Assembly: GCA_020634035.1 (NCBI GenBank)
Contig: JACKCM010000004.1
Span: 186,001 to 250,000 of the forward strand
Source of the DNA: Candidatus Obscuribacterales bacterium
Lineage (GTDB): Bacteria; Cyanobacteriota; Vampirovibrionia; Obscuribacterales; Obscuribacteraceae
Length of the DNA: 64,000 nt
Direction of reading: 5' to 3'
The position numbers were made by a program, and so were the translations under genes. Shown here in pieces: positions 34,694 through 43,248 of this stretch; position 1 is the stretch's first letter, and every line of letters starts with the position of its first letter. The notes below the pieces were generated by a model that worked only from the letters and a program-made list of their open reading frames with translations, had not been told where the DNA came from and searched no databases.

Positions 34694-35133
34694 GGTCCTG
34701 CAGGCAGCATCACTATCGGTTCAGTTGCTCTGGCGTGCATAAAGCGACCATTCTGAAAAAGAGGTACTATCGGAATCGGAGCCGGTACGTTTATCTGCAC
34801 CCTGGTCTCGATCACGACATTTCCCTGACCGTCGGTGTTGAAATCCAATTTGTGAAGCTGGGCCTGGGTGACGATCCCGTTTATTTTATAGGTGCTGACG
34901 ATGGTCGAAGCTGCGGTGTTGGCGTCCCCGGAGTTTTTCTTCTGGGCGGCGGCCCGGGCCGCTCTTTTAGCCAGGGCATCGTTGACTATTTGACCGACAA
35001 CAATGGCCGAAAGGTCGATGATGCATAGAAAGAGTGGAATGATGATAAAAAGTCCGGCAACAACCTCTACCAGGCTGGCTCCCCGGCTCTTTTTCTGACC
35101 TCTTCTTCTTCTATAGTCGCTGTTAATTTTCAC
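34690..35133 (-). CDS. TadE-like pseudopilin
   Basis: 147 residues. Basic leader (MKINSDYRRRRGQKKSRG) then ASLVEVVAGLFIIIPLFLC, a TadE signature with Glu at +5 of the predicted mature chain, and one membrane helix. The rest is a small domain of alternating strands (NVVIETRVQINVPAPIPI). TadE proteins are minor pseudopilins of Tad pili, processed by the prepilin peptidase. The gene overlaps the next TadE-like gene by 11 bases and the lipoprotein by 4. No pilin ATPase nearby. Confidence 0.82.
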   Translation of the reverse strand: MKINSDYRRRRGQKKSRGASLVEVVAGLFIIIPLFLCIIDLSAIVVGQIVNDALAKRAARAAAQKKNSGDANTAASTIVSTYKINGIVTQAQLHKLDFNTDGQGNVVIETRVQINVPAPIPIVPLFQNGRFMHARATEPIVMLPAGP

Positions 35134-35608
35134 CGAGCTCTTCCTGCAGTCTGCTGCTGGTTACCGAAAAAGTCGCCGGACTGTTGATACCCGAGACCGG
35201 CATGATGAAAGGGAGATTGAGGAAGGGATCCACCGTTGCCACAGTGGTGCAGGTGACCAGAAGCGGATCTCCCTGGCGAGTAGCCTTGTTTGGTAGCGGA
35301 TGGCTAATTCTTGGTACTGATAAACCGACGAATTTACCGAATCCGGTGGTTACATAATTGTTGTCCACTTCTTGCAGAACAAGGTCCGTTTCGGCTGCCA
35401 CTCTTACCGCCAACTCTCTGGTTTCCAGATGATTGAGATAGTAGACGATGCTATAGGCGACGCCCATGTACATCAAATCTATCAAGGGAAAGAGGATCAT
35501 TATGAGAAGTATGAATAGCGCCGGACCGGTCTCGGCTATGGCCGAGCCGTTTCGTTTTCGCGCGGTTCGCGAAGAACTATTCTTTCTTCTAGAGAATTCA
35601 ACGTGCAT
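35123..35608 (-). CDS. TadE-like pseudopilin (second)
   Basis: 161 residues from MHVEFSRRKNSSSRTARKRN; a start 75 bases earlier is possible but gives a non-basic leader. GSAIAETGPALFILLIMILF carries the pseudopilin signature with Glu at +5 and one membrane helix, then a Tyr-rich stretch (YMGVAYSIVYYLNHLETREL) and an extracellular domain. Same leftward operon as the other TadE-like gene and the Cys lipoprotein. No Shine-Dalgarno seen. Confidence 0.78.
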   Translation of the reverse strand: MHVEFSRRKNSSSRTARKRNGSAIAETGPALFILLIMILFPLIDLMYMGVAYSIVYYLNHLETRELAVRVAAETDLVLQEVDNNYVTTGFGKFVGLSVPRISHPLPNKATRQGDPLLVTCTTVATVDPFLNLPFIMPVSGINSPATFSVTSSRLQEELGEN

Positions 35609-35761
35609 GGTACTAAGGAAAAATCCTGGCAAAAGAGAGGCATCTATATATATGTTACCCGGAACAAGCCTCTTTCCGTTCAATATATGTCCAGCTCGGG
35701 AGGCTTGTCAAGCCGTAGGGCTCGACTAGATTGGGATTTTTACCAGAGTGATGGTCAATTC

Positions 35762-36271
35762 TCAGTGACCGCAAGGCTTGGCGTAGCGTTGTACCTTCAA
35801 ACGAGAGTAAGCCGGCGGACCGGAGCGCCCGTAGCCTTCCGAAGGAGCTACCCAGGCGTCGGCTCCCGGACCGTCAGCCAGCGCTTCTTGCTTGCTGGTG
35901 GACGCTTTCAGGGTAACCGAGGAGGGGCTGCTGCCGATGCTTCTGAGAGCCTGCCAGGCTTTATATCTGACGGTTTTATCCTTAGAGTTGTAATAGAGCC
36001 ATTTATAGTCTTTGATCGCTTGATCTTTGCGATTGAGCTTCTGATAGGCAAGACCACGATAGTATCTGGCCTTGTACTGGTCTTCTCCCAGTTTTTCCGG
36101 GGCGTTAAGCTTGTCGATAACGCTGGCATAGTTGCCTTCTTCGAAGAATTTGACGGCGCTTTTCAGAATTTCTGAATCTGCTCGGGCAGCAGATGACGAT
36201 GTTATGCTCAGGATTGCCGTGCACAACAGGGTAAATAGTCCGCATCTAACGGTTTTTTTTGACAGGGGCAT
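35762..36271 (-). CDS. Secreted protein with one TPR-like unit
   Basis: 169 residues. Signal peptide 1-31 (MPLSKKTVRCGLFTLLCTAI, cleavage after AARA). A TPR-like helical pair (FFEEGNYASVIDKLNAPEK, GLAYQKLNRKDQAIKDYKWL) precedes a Ser/Ala-rich tail that ends RLKVQRYAKPCGH. No known family beyond the repeats. Its start is about 110 bases from the rightward lipoprotein gene, so the space between holds two promoters. Confidence 0.72.
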   Translation of the reverse strand: MPLSKKTVRCGLFTLLCTAILSITSSSAARADSEILKSAVKFFEEGNYASVIDKLNAPEKLGEDQYKARYYRGLAYQKLNRKDQAIKDYKWLYYNSKDKTVRYKAWQALRSIGSSPSSVTLKASTSKQEALADGPGADAWVAPSEGYGRSGPPAYSRLKVQRYAKPCGH

Positions 36272-36336
36272 CTGGGGAAGCCTCCTTTATGCTGCTATTA
36301 TCAATACTAACAAATTGACTGCTTTATTCAAGAGGT

Positions 36337-36365
36337 TTGACAGAGTAGAGGCTTCGGTATTATAT
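36337..36365 (+). promoter_or_regulatory. Promoter with near-consensus -35
   Basis: TTGACA (36337-36342), 17-bp spacer, TTATAT (36360-36365). Transcription would begin near 36372, only about 8 bases before the ATG at 36380, leaving no room for a ribosome site, so the mRNA would be almost leaderless. Confidence 0.6.
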
Positions 36366-36379
36366 CCGGTGTGAATCAG

Positions 36380-37057
36380 ATGAAAGAGCAAAATACTGGT
36401 AAGCATAATTCTCGGGTAATGCTCCTGATCTTGTTGGTCAGCCTCTCTCTGGGCGCCTGTACCAACACAGATCAAAATCAGATGGCGACCGAAGAAGTTA
36501 GTACCCAGGCTCCATCGGCTGCTCCAACTCAAGCTCCTGCTCCTGTTCCAGTTCCAGTTCCTGTTAAGACAAAGCCTGTACTTAAAAACGAACCTGCTAA
36601 AGACCTCAGTCAGGCTGAGTTTCAGCGAGGGTCTATTTTAAGGAATCGCGAGAAAGTCCTGGCCCAGGGTAAGAATCCATTCTTAGAGCGTTATGGCCGA
36701 GCCCGTCTAGATAAAGCTGCCACAATCAAGCGCTACACGCCGATAACGATTTTGCCGGTGCAACTGGAAGCTCACTGCAGAACAGCCTGGGACCGGGGCA
36801 ATCTTCATGTCCGGATTGCTTATCTAGGCCCGCCTCATAATCTCAATGTTTTCATGCAAGAGAACCATAAGCTCTATATCGGCTTTACCGACCAGGCCGG
36901 TAGCCAGGTATATAACTTTGAGATTCCGATTGAACAGATGAAGAGGGCTCCGGAGACAATGAATGGCGGGATGCCTACCTATGAGGTGGAAGGACAGTTG
37001 CCTGTTCCTCTGGAGAGCTATGAACAGTTCTATCAGTGGACCTGTGAGTGGAACTAG
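36380..37057 (+). CDS. Lipoprotein with Pro-rich linker
   Basis: 225 residues from the ATG at 36380, chosen over a GTG at 36371 because the upstream promoter would place the transcript start between them. Lipobox LGAC after MKEQNTGKHNSRVMLLILL. A Thr/Gln/Pro stretch (APTQAPAPVPVPVPVKTK) acts as a flexible arm to the membrane. The C-terminal 130 residues form a beta-rich domain (YTPITILPVQLEAHCRTAWD, NLHVRIAYLGPPHNLNVF). Family not recognised; expected as an envelope lipoprotein. Overlaps the opposing Usp gene end by 4 bases. Confidence 0.7.
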   Translation: MKEQNTGKHNSRVMLLILLVSLSLGACTNTDQNQMATEEVSTQAPSAAPTQAPAPVPVPVPVKTKPVLKNEPAKDLSQAEFQRGSILRNREKVLAQGKNPFLERYGRARLDKAATIKRYTPITILPVQLEAHCRTAWDRGNLHVRIAYLGPPHNLNVFMQENHKLYIGFTDQAGSQVYNFEIPIEQMKRAPETMNGGMPTYEVEGQLPVPLESYEQFYQWTCEWN

Positions 37058-38079
37058 AACATGGTAAAGGGCGGTCTGTCTTCGCGACCGGATCTTATCT
37101 CTTCATCGGAATAAGGCTCATCATCGACCAGTTCATCGTCGAAAGGAAGCTCCACATTGGTCATTCTCCGGACGACCAGGACAGGAATGGCTGCGTGCTG
37201 GGCTATATGCAGTGATATGCTGCCCAGCATCATTTTTTCCAGACCGGTTCTGCCGTGGGAGCCAAGGGCTATAAGATCGGCTCCGAACTCTTCCATCTCT
37301 TGATAGATTATTTCGCGTGGGTCTCCAGGGATGGCATCGATGCTGACATTCTCATTGCCGACAAGCTTACCCAGGCTGAGCGCCACATCCTCGAGGATGT
37401 CGAAAGCCCTCTGTTTTATCATTGTCCACTGAGAGCGAACCACCATCTCTTGTTCTTCAGTAAGATCAAGCTTCTCGATTTTCTCGAAGTCGGTCACAGC
37501 CATAACCAGATGAAATTTGGTCTGGGGACCGAAGTTCTGCTGGCAGAGCCAATTGATTGTGTCTCGCGAATAGACCGAGCCGTCGTAGGGCACCAGTACT
37601 CGCTGGAAGCGCGATAGAGGACTCTCGCCTTGACCCTGGTCTGTTTTTGCTATGAGCACCGCTGACGGTGCCAGCTCCAGCACTGCCTGGGATACGCTTC
37701 CCAGAAGCAGTCGCTCCACTCCCGACCGGCCGTGCGAGCCCAGGAAGATGAGGTCATATTTCCTTCTGGCTGCCATATTGACTATAACTTCTTTCGGGTG
37801 TCCGAATTTGACCCGATAGTCTACTACCAGAGGACTTGCGCCAAAGGCGCCGGCAAGAAAGTTGGCTCTTTCCATCAACCATTTGGATCTTTTGGCGATA
37901 ATCTCTTGCTCTCTGGTGATCATGCTGTCGTCGACTTTAAAAGGCATGAAAGATTCCAGCGGCTGAACCACGTTGAGGAGCATAATCAAATCAGGATTGA
38001 GCCAGTTCGAGGCGGCAGCCAGAGTCTCTACCGCTTTATCTGAATGGGGTGATCCGTCTACGGGAACCAGTATTCTCAC
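37054..38079 (-). CDS. Tandem universal stress protein (two UspA domains)
   Basis: 341 residues, GTG start, read as MRILVPVDGSPHSDKAVETL. Two Usp domains, each with the ATP-binding signature: GSHGRSGVERLLLGS (first) and GSHGRTGLEKMMLGS (second); the second domain begins FQRVLVPYDGS. The last 30 residues are acidic. Usp proteins respond to starvation and stress, often binding ATP. The start region contains a tetranucleotide run 24-45 bases upstream, which might affect expression by slippage. Cytoplasmic. Confidence 0.9.
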   Translation of the reverse strand: MRILVPVDGSPHSDKAVETLAAASNWLNPDLIMLLNVVQPLESFMPFKVDDSMITREQEIIAKRSKWLMERANFLAGAFGASPLVVDYRVKFGHPKEVIVNMAARRKYDLIFLGSHGRSGVERLLLGSVSQAVLELAPSAVLIAKTDQGQGESPLSRFQRVLVPYDGSVYSRDTINWLCQQNFGPQTKFHLVMAVTDFEKIEKLDLTEEQEMVVRSQWTMIKQRAFDILEDVALSLGKLVGNENVSIDAIPGDPREIIYQEMEEFGADLIALGSHGRTGLEKMMLGSISLHIAQHAAIPVLVVRRMTNVELPFDDELVDDEPYSDEEIRSGREDRPPFTMF

Positions 38080-38102
38080 GATTTTTGTCTATTTTGCTCT
38101 GC

Positions 38103-38124
38103 CTATCTATTTATCTATCTATCT
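38103..38124 (+). repeat. Tetranucleotide repeat CTAT
   Basis: Five and a half units of CTAT with one TTAT in the middle, 24-45 bases before the Usp GTG on the other strand. Such runs can change length by slippage and shift promoter spacing. Confidence 0.7.
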
Positions 38125-38342
38125 GATTGCAATCTTAGGGATTTGCCGCAATAAAATCCATGCCGGGATGTCACGAAGCCCGGGGGCTCTTAATCGAAAT
38201 TAACAATTCCTCTTTGACCCCACTAATCGGCAACTAGTGAGGTTTTTCGATTCTGAGATTTTTAACAAGTCAAAGGGTCCTGATGTATATCTCTTGTATA
38301 AATCGCCTGGTTGGTAATAATAGTAATTCGTCTTTTTCTCAG

Positions 38343-38379
38343 GATCCGGAGGGTACGATTTCGTCCTCCCCGGAGGATT
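38343..38379 (+). promoter_or_regulatory. Hairpin in the speD leader
   Basis: GGAGG-GT-ACG pairs with CGT-CCTCC around ATTT (38348-38369), with an outer ATCC/GGAT pair. It lies about 46 bases before the speD ATG. It might be a regulatory structure for polyamine synthesis; no known riboswitch consensus is recognised. Confidence 0.35.
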
Positions 38380-38424
38380 CCCGAGTTGATCTGATTTAAG
38401 GTGACTTAGCTGGAGAACTCCCAA

Positions 38425-38898
38425 ATGCAGACTGATTTGAACGCTGTGCTGGATGTTGAATTCGATGAACTGGCCGAGGTGTGTGAGACTCAGTCCGAGC
38501 AGGTTGACGGGGCTCAAGCCGAACTTGAAACTGAATATGAATTCGGCGGCAGGCATCTTTTCGCCAGCTATATAGAGTGTGAACCGGAGAGTCTGCTCAA
38601 TCACAAAGAGCTCGATCTTGCTCTGCGCAGAGCTGTAGAAGCCTCCGGTGCCACTGTTTTGAAGGATAGCAGTCATGTCTTCGAGGGCGGCGGCGTAACC
38701 TCTGTCTATCTTTTATCCGAGAGCCATGCCAGTATCCATACCTATCCCGAGCATAATTCCTGTTTCGTGGATATTTTCACCTGTGGCTACGTTTGTGAGC
38801 CAAGCCGCTTTCATGAAGTGCTGGTGGACTATCTCAAGCCCAAGACAGTCTCTAAGAGGCTTACAAATCGCGGGCTGATGAATGTCGATCTCACCTGA
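38425..38898 (+). CDS. speD: S-adenosylmethionine decarboxylase proenzyme
   Basis: 157 residues. Makes decarboxylated SAM, the aminopropyl donor for polyamines. The proenzyme self-cleaves between Glu99 and Ser100 in LLSESHASIHTYPEH to form the pyruvoyl group; His105 and Cys120 (DIFTCGY) complete the family's catalytic set. A 38-residue acidic N-terminal extension precedes the usual GGRHLFASY start, longer than the roughly 125-130-residue bacterial class 1B enzymes. Upstream GGAG near the ATG. Followed 134 bases later by speE, so the two form one pathway. Confidence 0.93.
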   Translation: MQTDLNAVLDVEFDELAEVCETQSEQVDGAQAELETEYEFGGRHLFASYIECEPESLLNHKELDLALRRAVEASGATVLKDSSHVFEGGGVTSVYLLSESHASIHTYPEHNSCFVDIFTCGYVCEPSRFHEVLVDYLKPKTVSKRLTNRGLMNVDLT

Positions 38899-39032
38899 TT
38901 TTAAGAATATTCGTGAAATTCGAATTCCTCATTTTCTGAAACGCTCATTCTCTCGGTTAGAATAGTGCTTTCTCCTGCGTGTTTCCCAATGGAAACGCGG
39001 ATTTTGTCGGGCGATTGAGGGGAGTTTAGACC

Positions 39033-39944
39033 ATGAAAACAAATTTGCATCCGCTGACCAAGCAGCGCAACAGCTATATCGCGAATTTTGAAGGCAAGGA
39101 GTTTCTTGTCCAGGCTTGCGATTTCGAGCATTTCCCCCTGGAGAACATCGTCGTTCGAAAGGAGACCGAATTCCAGGAGATTACCATCGTGGACACGCCC
39201 AAGTATGGTCGGGTTCTTTTTCTCGATGGCGATCTGCAGAGCAGTGAGATAGACGAGACTTTCTATCATGAGCTTCTCATTCAGCCTGCCATGCTCACCC
39301 ACAAAAGACCCCGGCGGGTGCTTGTGGTCGGTACCGGCGAAGGCGCTTCGCTAAGAGAGATTTTTAAACATGAAGAGGTCGAATCGGTGGTTGCCATCGA
39401 TATCGACAGAGAAGTGGTGGAACTCTGTACCGAGCATCTGCCTACCTGGCACCAGGGTCGCATGAAAGACGACAGGGTGCGTCACGAATTCAAGGATGGT
39501 TTCGAATATTTGCGGCAGTCCGACGAAACTTTCGATGTCGCCATCATCGATATCGTTTCGGATCTCGACGAAGGACCGGCTGCTGAGCTTTATACTCCTG
39601 CTTTCTATGAGCTGGTCAAGTCGAGGCTTACTCCTGATGGTGTTGTCGCCATCCAGGGCATGATCCTGTCTCCGGTGGAATCTGAAACTTCCGGTCACAG
39701 AAGGCTTCGCCAGTCGGTCAAGCATGTTTTCAAACATGTCCACAGCTATCGCGGTTATATTCCTTCGTTCCTTTCTTCCTGGGGCTTTTTGCTTGCTTCA
39801 GACTGGTTCGCCGCTGCAGATATTAAGCCCGAGTTCTTCGACGGCAGACTGGCCGGCAAAGAGATGAAGCACCTCGATGGGGTGGCAATCACGGCTGCTT
39901 TCGGCCTCGACAAAGAGACCCGGAGAATTCTGGATAATATATAA
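39033..39944 (+). CDS. speE: Aminopropyltransferase (spermidine/thermospermine synthase family)
   Basis: 303 residues. Transfers the aminopropyl group from decarboxylated SAM to a polyamine. Rossmann methyltransferase-like fold with GTGEGASLREIF (donor site; GEG rather than the common GDG), AIDIDREVVELC, DDRVRHEFKDGFEYL, VAIIDIVSD. The GEG, the later LYTPAFYELVKSRL and the IQGMILSP resemble the Thermus-type triamine/agmatine aminopropyltransferases and thermospermine synthases more than classic SpeE. Acceptor therefore uncertain. Cytoplasmic; 134 bases after speD. Confidence 0.9.
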   Translation: MKTNLHPLTKQRNSYIANFEGKEFLVQACDFEHFPLENIVVRKETEFQEITIVDTPKYGRVLFLDGDLQSSEIDETFYHELLIQPAMLTHKRPRRVLVVGTGEGASLREIFKHEEVESVVAIDIDREVVELCTEHLPTWHQGRMKDDRVRHEFKDGFEYLRQSDETFDVAIIDIVSDLDEGPAAELYTPAFYELVKSRLTPDGVVAIQGMILSPVESETSGHRRLRQSVKHVFKHVHSYRGYIPSFLSSWGFLLASDWFAAADIKPEFFDGRLAGKEMKHLDGVAITAAFGLDKETRRILDNI

Positions 39945-39985
39945 GGAATTTACGGAAACCTTAGCTACCCTGATTGGAGATCCCT

Positions 39986-40468
39986 ATGGTTCTGGCTGAT
40001 ACCATCGGCATTCTTTTGATTGTGCTAGGTACTCTTGCGGCTACGAGTATGCTCTGGCTCTTTCATCTGGCGCTCTGGCCCGATGTGGTGGAAGAGGCCG
40101 GAATGAAGTTTACCCAAAGCCCGATCAAGTCATTTTTTGTCGGGTTGCCCTGTCTGATCCTGACCATAGTTCTTGTGGGGGCGCTCTCTAAAATGGGCAA
40201 GGGTCCCAATGAACTGGCGGTGCTCGTTCTTTTGAGTCTGTTTCTTTTTGTCGCCAGTATGGGTGTCTCCGGTTTCGCCGCCAAGATAGGAGAACGTCTC
40301 GATTTTGACACCGGCCGCAAATGGAAGCCTGTTTTCTTTGGCGGTCTGGTTCTCGAGTTTACCTTTCTCTTTCCTGTTTTAGGCTGGATTCTGGTCTTTC
40401 CCCTGGTCAGTATCACCGGTTTCGGTGCTTCTCTAAGAGCGCTTATCTCTCGTCGGCGTACTAGATGA
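39986..40468 (+). CDS. Small multi-pass membrane protein
   Basis: 160 residues from the ATG at 39986, which has GGAG eight bases before it; a TTG four codons earlier lacks a ribosome site. Four hydrophobic helices (about 5-27, 47-66, 78-100, 118-145) and a basic C-terminus (ALISRRRTR). Its stop overlaps the DUF1800 start by 4 bases (ATGA), so it belongs to that operon. Function unknown. Confidence 0.72.
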   Translation: MVLADTIGILLIVLGTLAATSMLWLFHLALWPDVVEEAGMKFTQSPIKSFFVGLPCLILTIVLVGALSKMGKGPNELAVLVLLSLFLFVASMGVSGFAAKIGERLDFDTGRKWKPVFFGGLVLEFTFLFPVLGWILVFPLVSITGFGASLRALISRRRTR

Positions 40469-41946
40469 AAGTCGACCGCAGAGCCTTTTGCAAAGCCGGT
40501 GGCGCGATTTTGGGAACGCTCTCATTAAGTGCCTGTGAACAAGCTATCAACGAGATAGACTCTCGATTTGGCGGGGATTCAGATGATCTAAGCGAGCGGA
40601 TTCTGGTAGCGAATACGGTGCAGGTCGATGACGATCATCATTTCTTGAATCGTCTCAGCTTCGGTCCGACCCCGGCTTCACTCGCCGAGATCAAAGATGG
40701 CGGTCGTGAGAGCTGGCTGGAGCGCCAGTTGCGATTCGACTCTATCGATGATCGAATGGCACAGTTGCGCACCCATCGTTTCGAGTCTCGCTTCGCCTCG
40801 CCGGGTGATTGTTTTGATTTCAGAAAAGAGGTCTTGCGAGCGGATCTGGTAAGACATACCTTATTGAAGGCTATATACAGTGAGAGGCAGCTTCTTGAAG
40901 TGATGGTCAATTTCTGGAGTGACCATCTCAATATCAACATAGAAAAAGGCAACTGTGTCTATTACAAAACCACCGATGATCTCGATGTGATCCGCAAGCA
41001 TGCTCTGGGTAAATTCTCCGACTTGATCCGGACTTCTGCCACGGGCGCCGCCATGCTCGAGTATCTGGACGGCAAGGACAACAAAATCGAGAAACCCGGG
41101 GACGCTCCCAACGAGAACTATGCTCGGGAGCTGCTCGAACTTCATACCCTCGGTGTCGATGGTGGCTACACCCAGAAGGATGTATACGAGGCGGCGCGCT
41201 GTCTGAGTGGTTATAGAATCAGAGAGAAGTTTGGAAAAGGCAAGGTCTTTTTTGATCCGGCCTGTCACGACGATGGAGCGAAACTGGTGCTGGGGCAAGT
41301 TATTCCAGCCGGTGGCGGAGAAGCAGATTTAGATCGTCTGATTCAGATCGTCTCAAGACATCCTTCTACGGCCAGGTATGTCTGCACCAAGTTGATTCGT
41401 CACTTTGTCATGGACGAGCCGACTGACCCTTTGATAGATAGTCTGGCTAAAGTCTTTCTTGCCGGAGAAGGCAATATCGAAGCGGTGCTTCGCAAGCTCT
41501 TTAATTCAAAAGAGTTTTTCGAGAACCGGGGCAATAAAATCAAGCGTCCTTTCCGCTTCCTTGTCAGTGCTGTTCGAGCGGTGGGGGCCAGGACCTTAGC
41601 CCGGGAGCCGTTATATGCTTATCTATCATCCATGGGTCAGGAGCCCTTTCAGCATCCAACCCCGGACGGCTATCCTGAAGAGACTCTTCCCTGGCTGGGA
41701 TCGCTTCTCTGGCGCTGGAACTTTGCTTTTGGTCTGGCTGCAGGCCAGATTGAATCGGTGGAGGTTGATCTAGAGAGATTGATGACAGCCCTGGGTCCTG
41801 AGAAAAACTCAGGGGAGCTTTTGTTTGCTTATCTAAACGGCCGCAAACCGACAAAAGAAGAGCGTCTTTGCCTGGGTCGCCATAAAAGAGACAATGCCGA
41901 ACTGTTCGGTCTTATTCTCTCTTCTCCGGCCTACCAGAGGTACTGA
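40465..41946 (+). CDS. DUF1800 family lipoprotein-like protein (second copy)
   Basis: 493 residues. Tat-type start MKVDRRAFCKAGGAILGTL with a lipobox-like LSLSAC, so possibly a Tat-exported lipoprotein, unlike the first copy (plain signal peptide). DUF1800 marks: HFLNRLSFGPTPASL, NFWSDHLNINIEKG, NENYARELLELHTLGVDGGY, CLSGYR, TKLIRHFVMDEPT and a closing LFGLILSSPAYQRY. Overlaps the membrane gene before it and lies 3 bases before a DUF1501 gene. Confidence 0.92.
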   Translation: MKVDRRAFCKAGGAILGTLSLSACEQAINEIDSRFGGDSDDLSERILVANTVQVDDDHHFLNRLSFGPTPASLAEIKDGGRESWLERQLRFDSIDDRMAQLRTHRFESRFASPGDCFDFRKEVLRADLVRHTLLKAIYSERQLLEVMVNFWSDHLNINIEKGNCVYYKTTDDLDVIRKHALGKFSDLIRTSATGAAMLEYLDGKDNKIEKPGDAPNENYARELLELHTLGVDGGYTQKDVYEAARCLSGYRIREKFGKGKVFFDPACHDDGAKLVLGQVIPAGGGEADLDRLIQIVSRHPSTARYVCTKLIRHFVMDEPTDPLIDSLAKVFLAGEGNIEAVLRKLFNSKEFFENRGNKIKRPFRFLVSAVRAVGARTLAREPLYAYLSSMGQEPFQHPTPDGYPEETLPWLGSLLWRWNFAFGLAAGQIESVEVDLERLMTALGPEKNSGELLFAYLNGRKPTKEERLCLGRHKRDNAELFGLILSSPAYQRY

Positions 41947-41949
41947 AGC

Positions 41950-43248
41950 ATGAAAGAGTCTAGAAGAAGCTTTCTGAAGCGATTGGCTTTTAATTCTGCC
42001 GGAGCCCCTGGCGCTGCTACTGATGATGCCGATCATGTTTTCTTGAATATATTTTTGCGTGGTGGCGCCGATACGCTTAACATGTTGATTCCCTATGGCG
42101 ATGACGATTATTATCGAGCGCGGCCGACCATCGGTGTCAAAAGTGGTGGCACCGCGCTGAAGCCACCCGCCGATAGCGATCTTGCTGTGAAGCTGGATGA
42201 TTTCTATGCTCTGCATCCTCGAATGTCCCCGTTGAGAAGAATCTTTCAAGAAGGTCGTCTTGCTTTTGTACAGGCTGTCGGTTCGGACAATGTCTCAGGA
42301 TCCCATTTTGAAGCGCAGGATCAGATGGAACATGGTGAAGCCTATCACCGCAGGCTCCAGGGCGGCTGGCTGGGGCGGCATCTTTTCTATCGGGGTAATG
42401 TTTCGGCACCATCTCCGCTTACGGCGGTGGCTTTCGGCAGTACCATCCCCGAGGTGCTTCGCGGTGCGCCCACGGTGACTGCATTGCAGTCTGTGGATGA
42501 AGTTGAGCTAAAAGGAGGCTCCAGCGCTATTCTCGATGATCTCTCTTTGCTCTATAGCGCCAGTAAGGACGATCTGGGACGAGCCGGTGCCGATACCCTG
42601 CATCTTCTCGATAGAATCGCTTCTATAAAAGCTTCGCGGACTCTTGCAGGATCCGGAGGGGTCGAATATCCTGATTTTGCTCTGGCTCGCAGTCTGGCCG
42701 AGGTGGCCCGGCTGGTGAAAGGAGAGCTTGGATTGAATGTGGCTTGTATAGATCATGGCGGTTGGGATACTCACTTTATTCAGGGAGGCGCCCAGGGATT
42801 GCAGGCCGGCAGCATAGAGGAGCTGGCAAGAAGTCTGGATGCCTTTGATAGAGATCTAGCCCGGGCTGGATGCCGGTCCCGGGTGACAGTCCTTGTGATG
42901 ACCGAGTTTGGAAGACGTTCCTACGAAAACAGTTCTCTGGGAACAGATCATGGCAGAGCATTTTCTCTCTTTATCATCTCGGATAGAGTGCGAGGCGGTC
43001 GTGTTGTCGGCGAATGGCCTGGTCTTGCCGAGGCAAGCGATCCTTTGCATGAAACGAAAAAGGTGCTCAGGAGAATACCCGGACTAGAAGAGGACATGGA
43101 CGTCGGACCGGCCGGCCTGGCTGTGCTGATCGATTATCGTGAAGTGCTTTATTTGCTGGTAGAGAAACTTCTGGGTAACCGCCAGGTTGATATGGTCTTT
43201 CCCGGTTTTGTACCGAGTGCAAACAAGCATCTGGCTAGTCTGTTCTGA
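41950..43248 (+). CDS. DUF1501 family protein (second copy)
   Basis: 432 residues. Tat-like start MKESRRSFLKRLAFNSAGAP, short of an ordinary hydrophobic core. FLRGGADTLNMLIPYGDDDYY, SHFEAQDQMEHG, HGGWDTHFIQGG and EFGRRSYENSSLGTDHGRA repeat the metal-ligand pattern of the first copy. Longer loops than the first. Last 14 bases overlap the opposing DUF4173 gene. Product expected outside the cytoplasm; substrate unknown. Confidence 0.9.
   Translation: MKESRRSFLKRLAFNSAGAPGAATDDADHVFLNIFLRGGADTLNMLIPYGDDDYYRARPTIGVKSGGTALKPPADSDLAVKLDDFYALHPRMSPLRRIFQEGRLAFVQAVGSDNVSGSHFEAQDQMEHGEAYHRRLQGGWLGRHLFYRGNVSAPSPLTAVAFGSTIPEVLRGAPTVTALQSVDEVELKGGSSAILDDLSLLYSASKDDLGRAGADTLHLLDRIASIKASRTLAGSGGVEYPDFALARSLAEVARLVKGELGLNVACIDHGGWDTHFIQGGAQGLQAGSIEELARSLDAFDRDLARAGCRSRVTVLVMTEFGRRSYENSSLGTDHGRAFSLFIISDRVRGGRVVGEWPGLAEASDPLHETKKVLRRIPGLEEDMDVGPAGLAVLIDYREVLYLLVEKLLGNRQVDMVFPGFVPSANKHLASLF

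Larger units (their letters stand above)
38080..38424. other. Intergenic region between Usp and speD
   Basis: 345 bases, no gene. It holds a tetranucleotide repeat, a CACTA/TAGTG stem near 38219-38237 followed by five T, and a hairpin ahead of speD. The divergent promoters for the Usp gene and speD must lie here. Confidence 0.5.

Noticed and set aside
36371..36379. GTG start for the Pro-rich lipoprotein
   Set aside because: The strong promoter would start the transcript after this GTG; ATG 36380 fits better.
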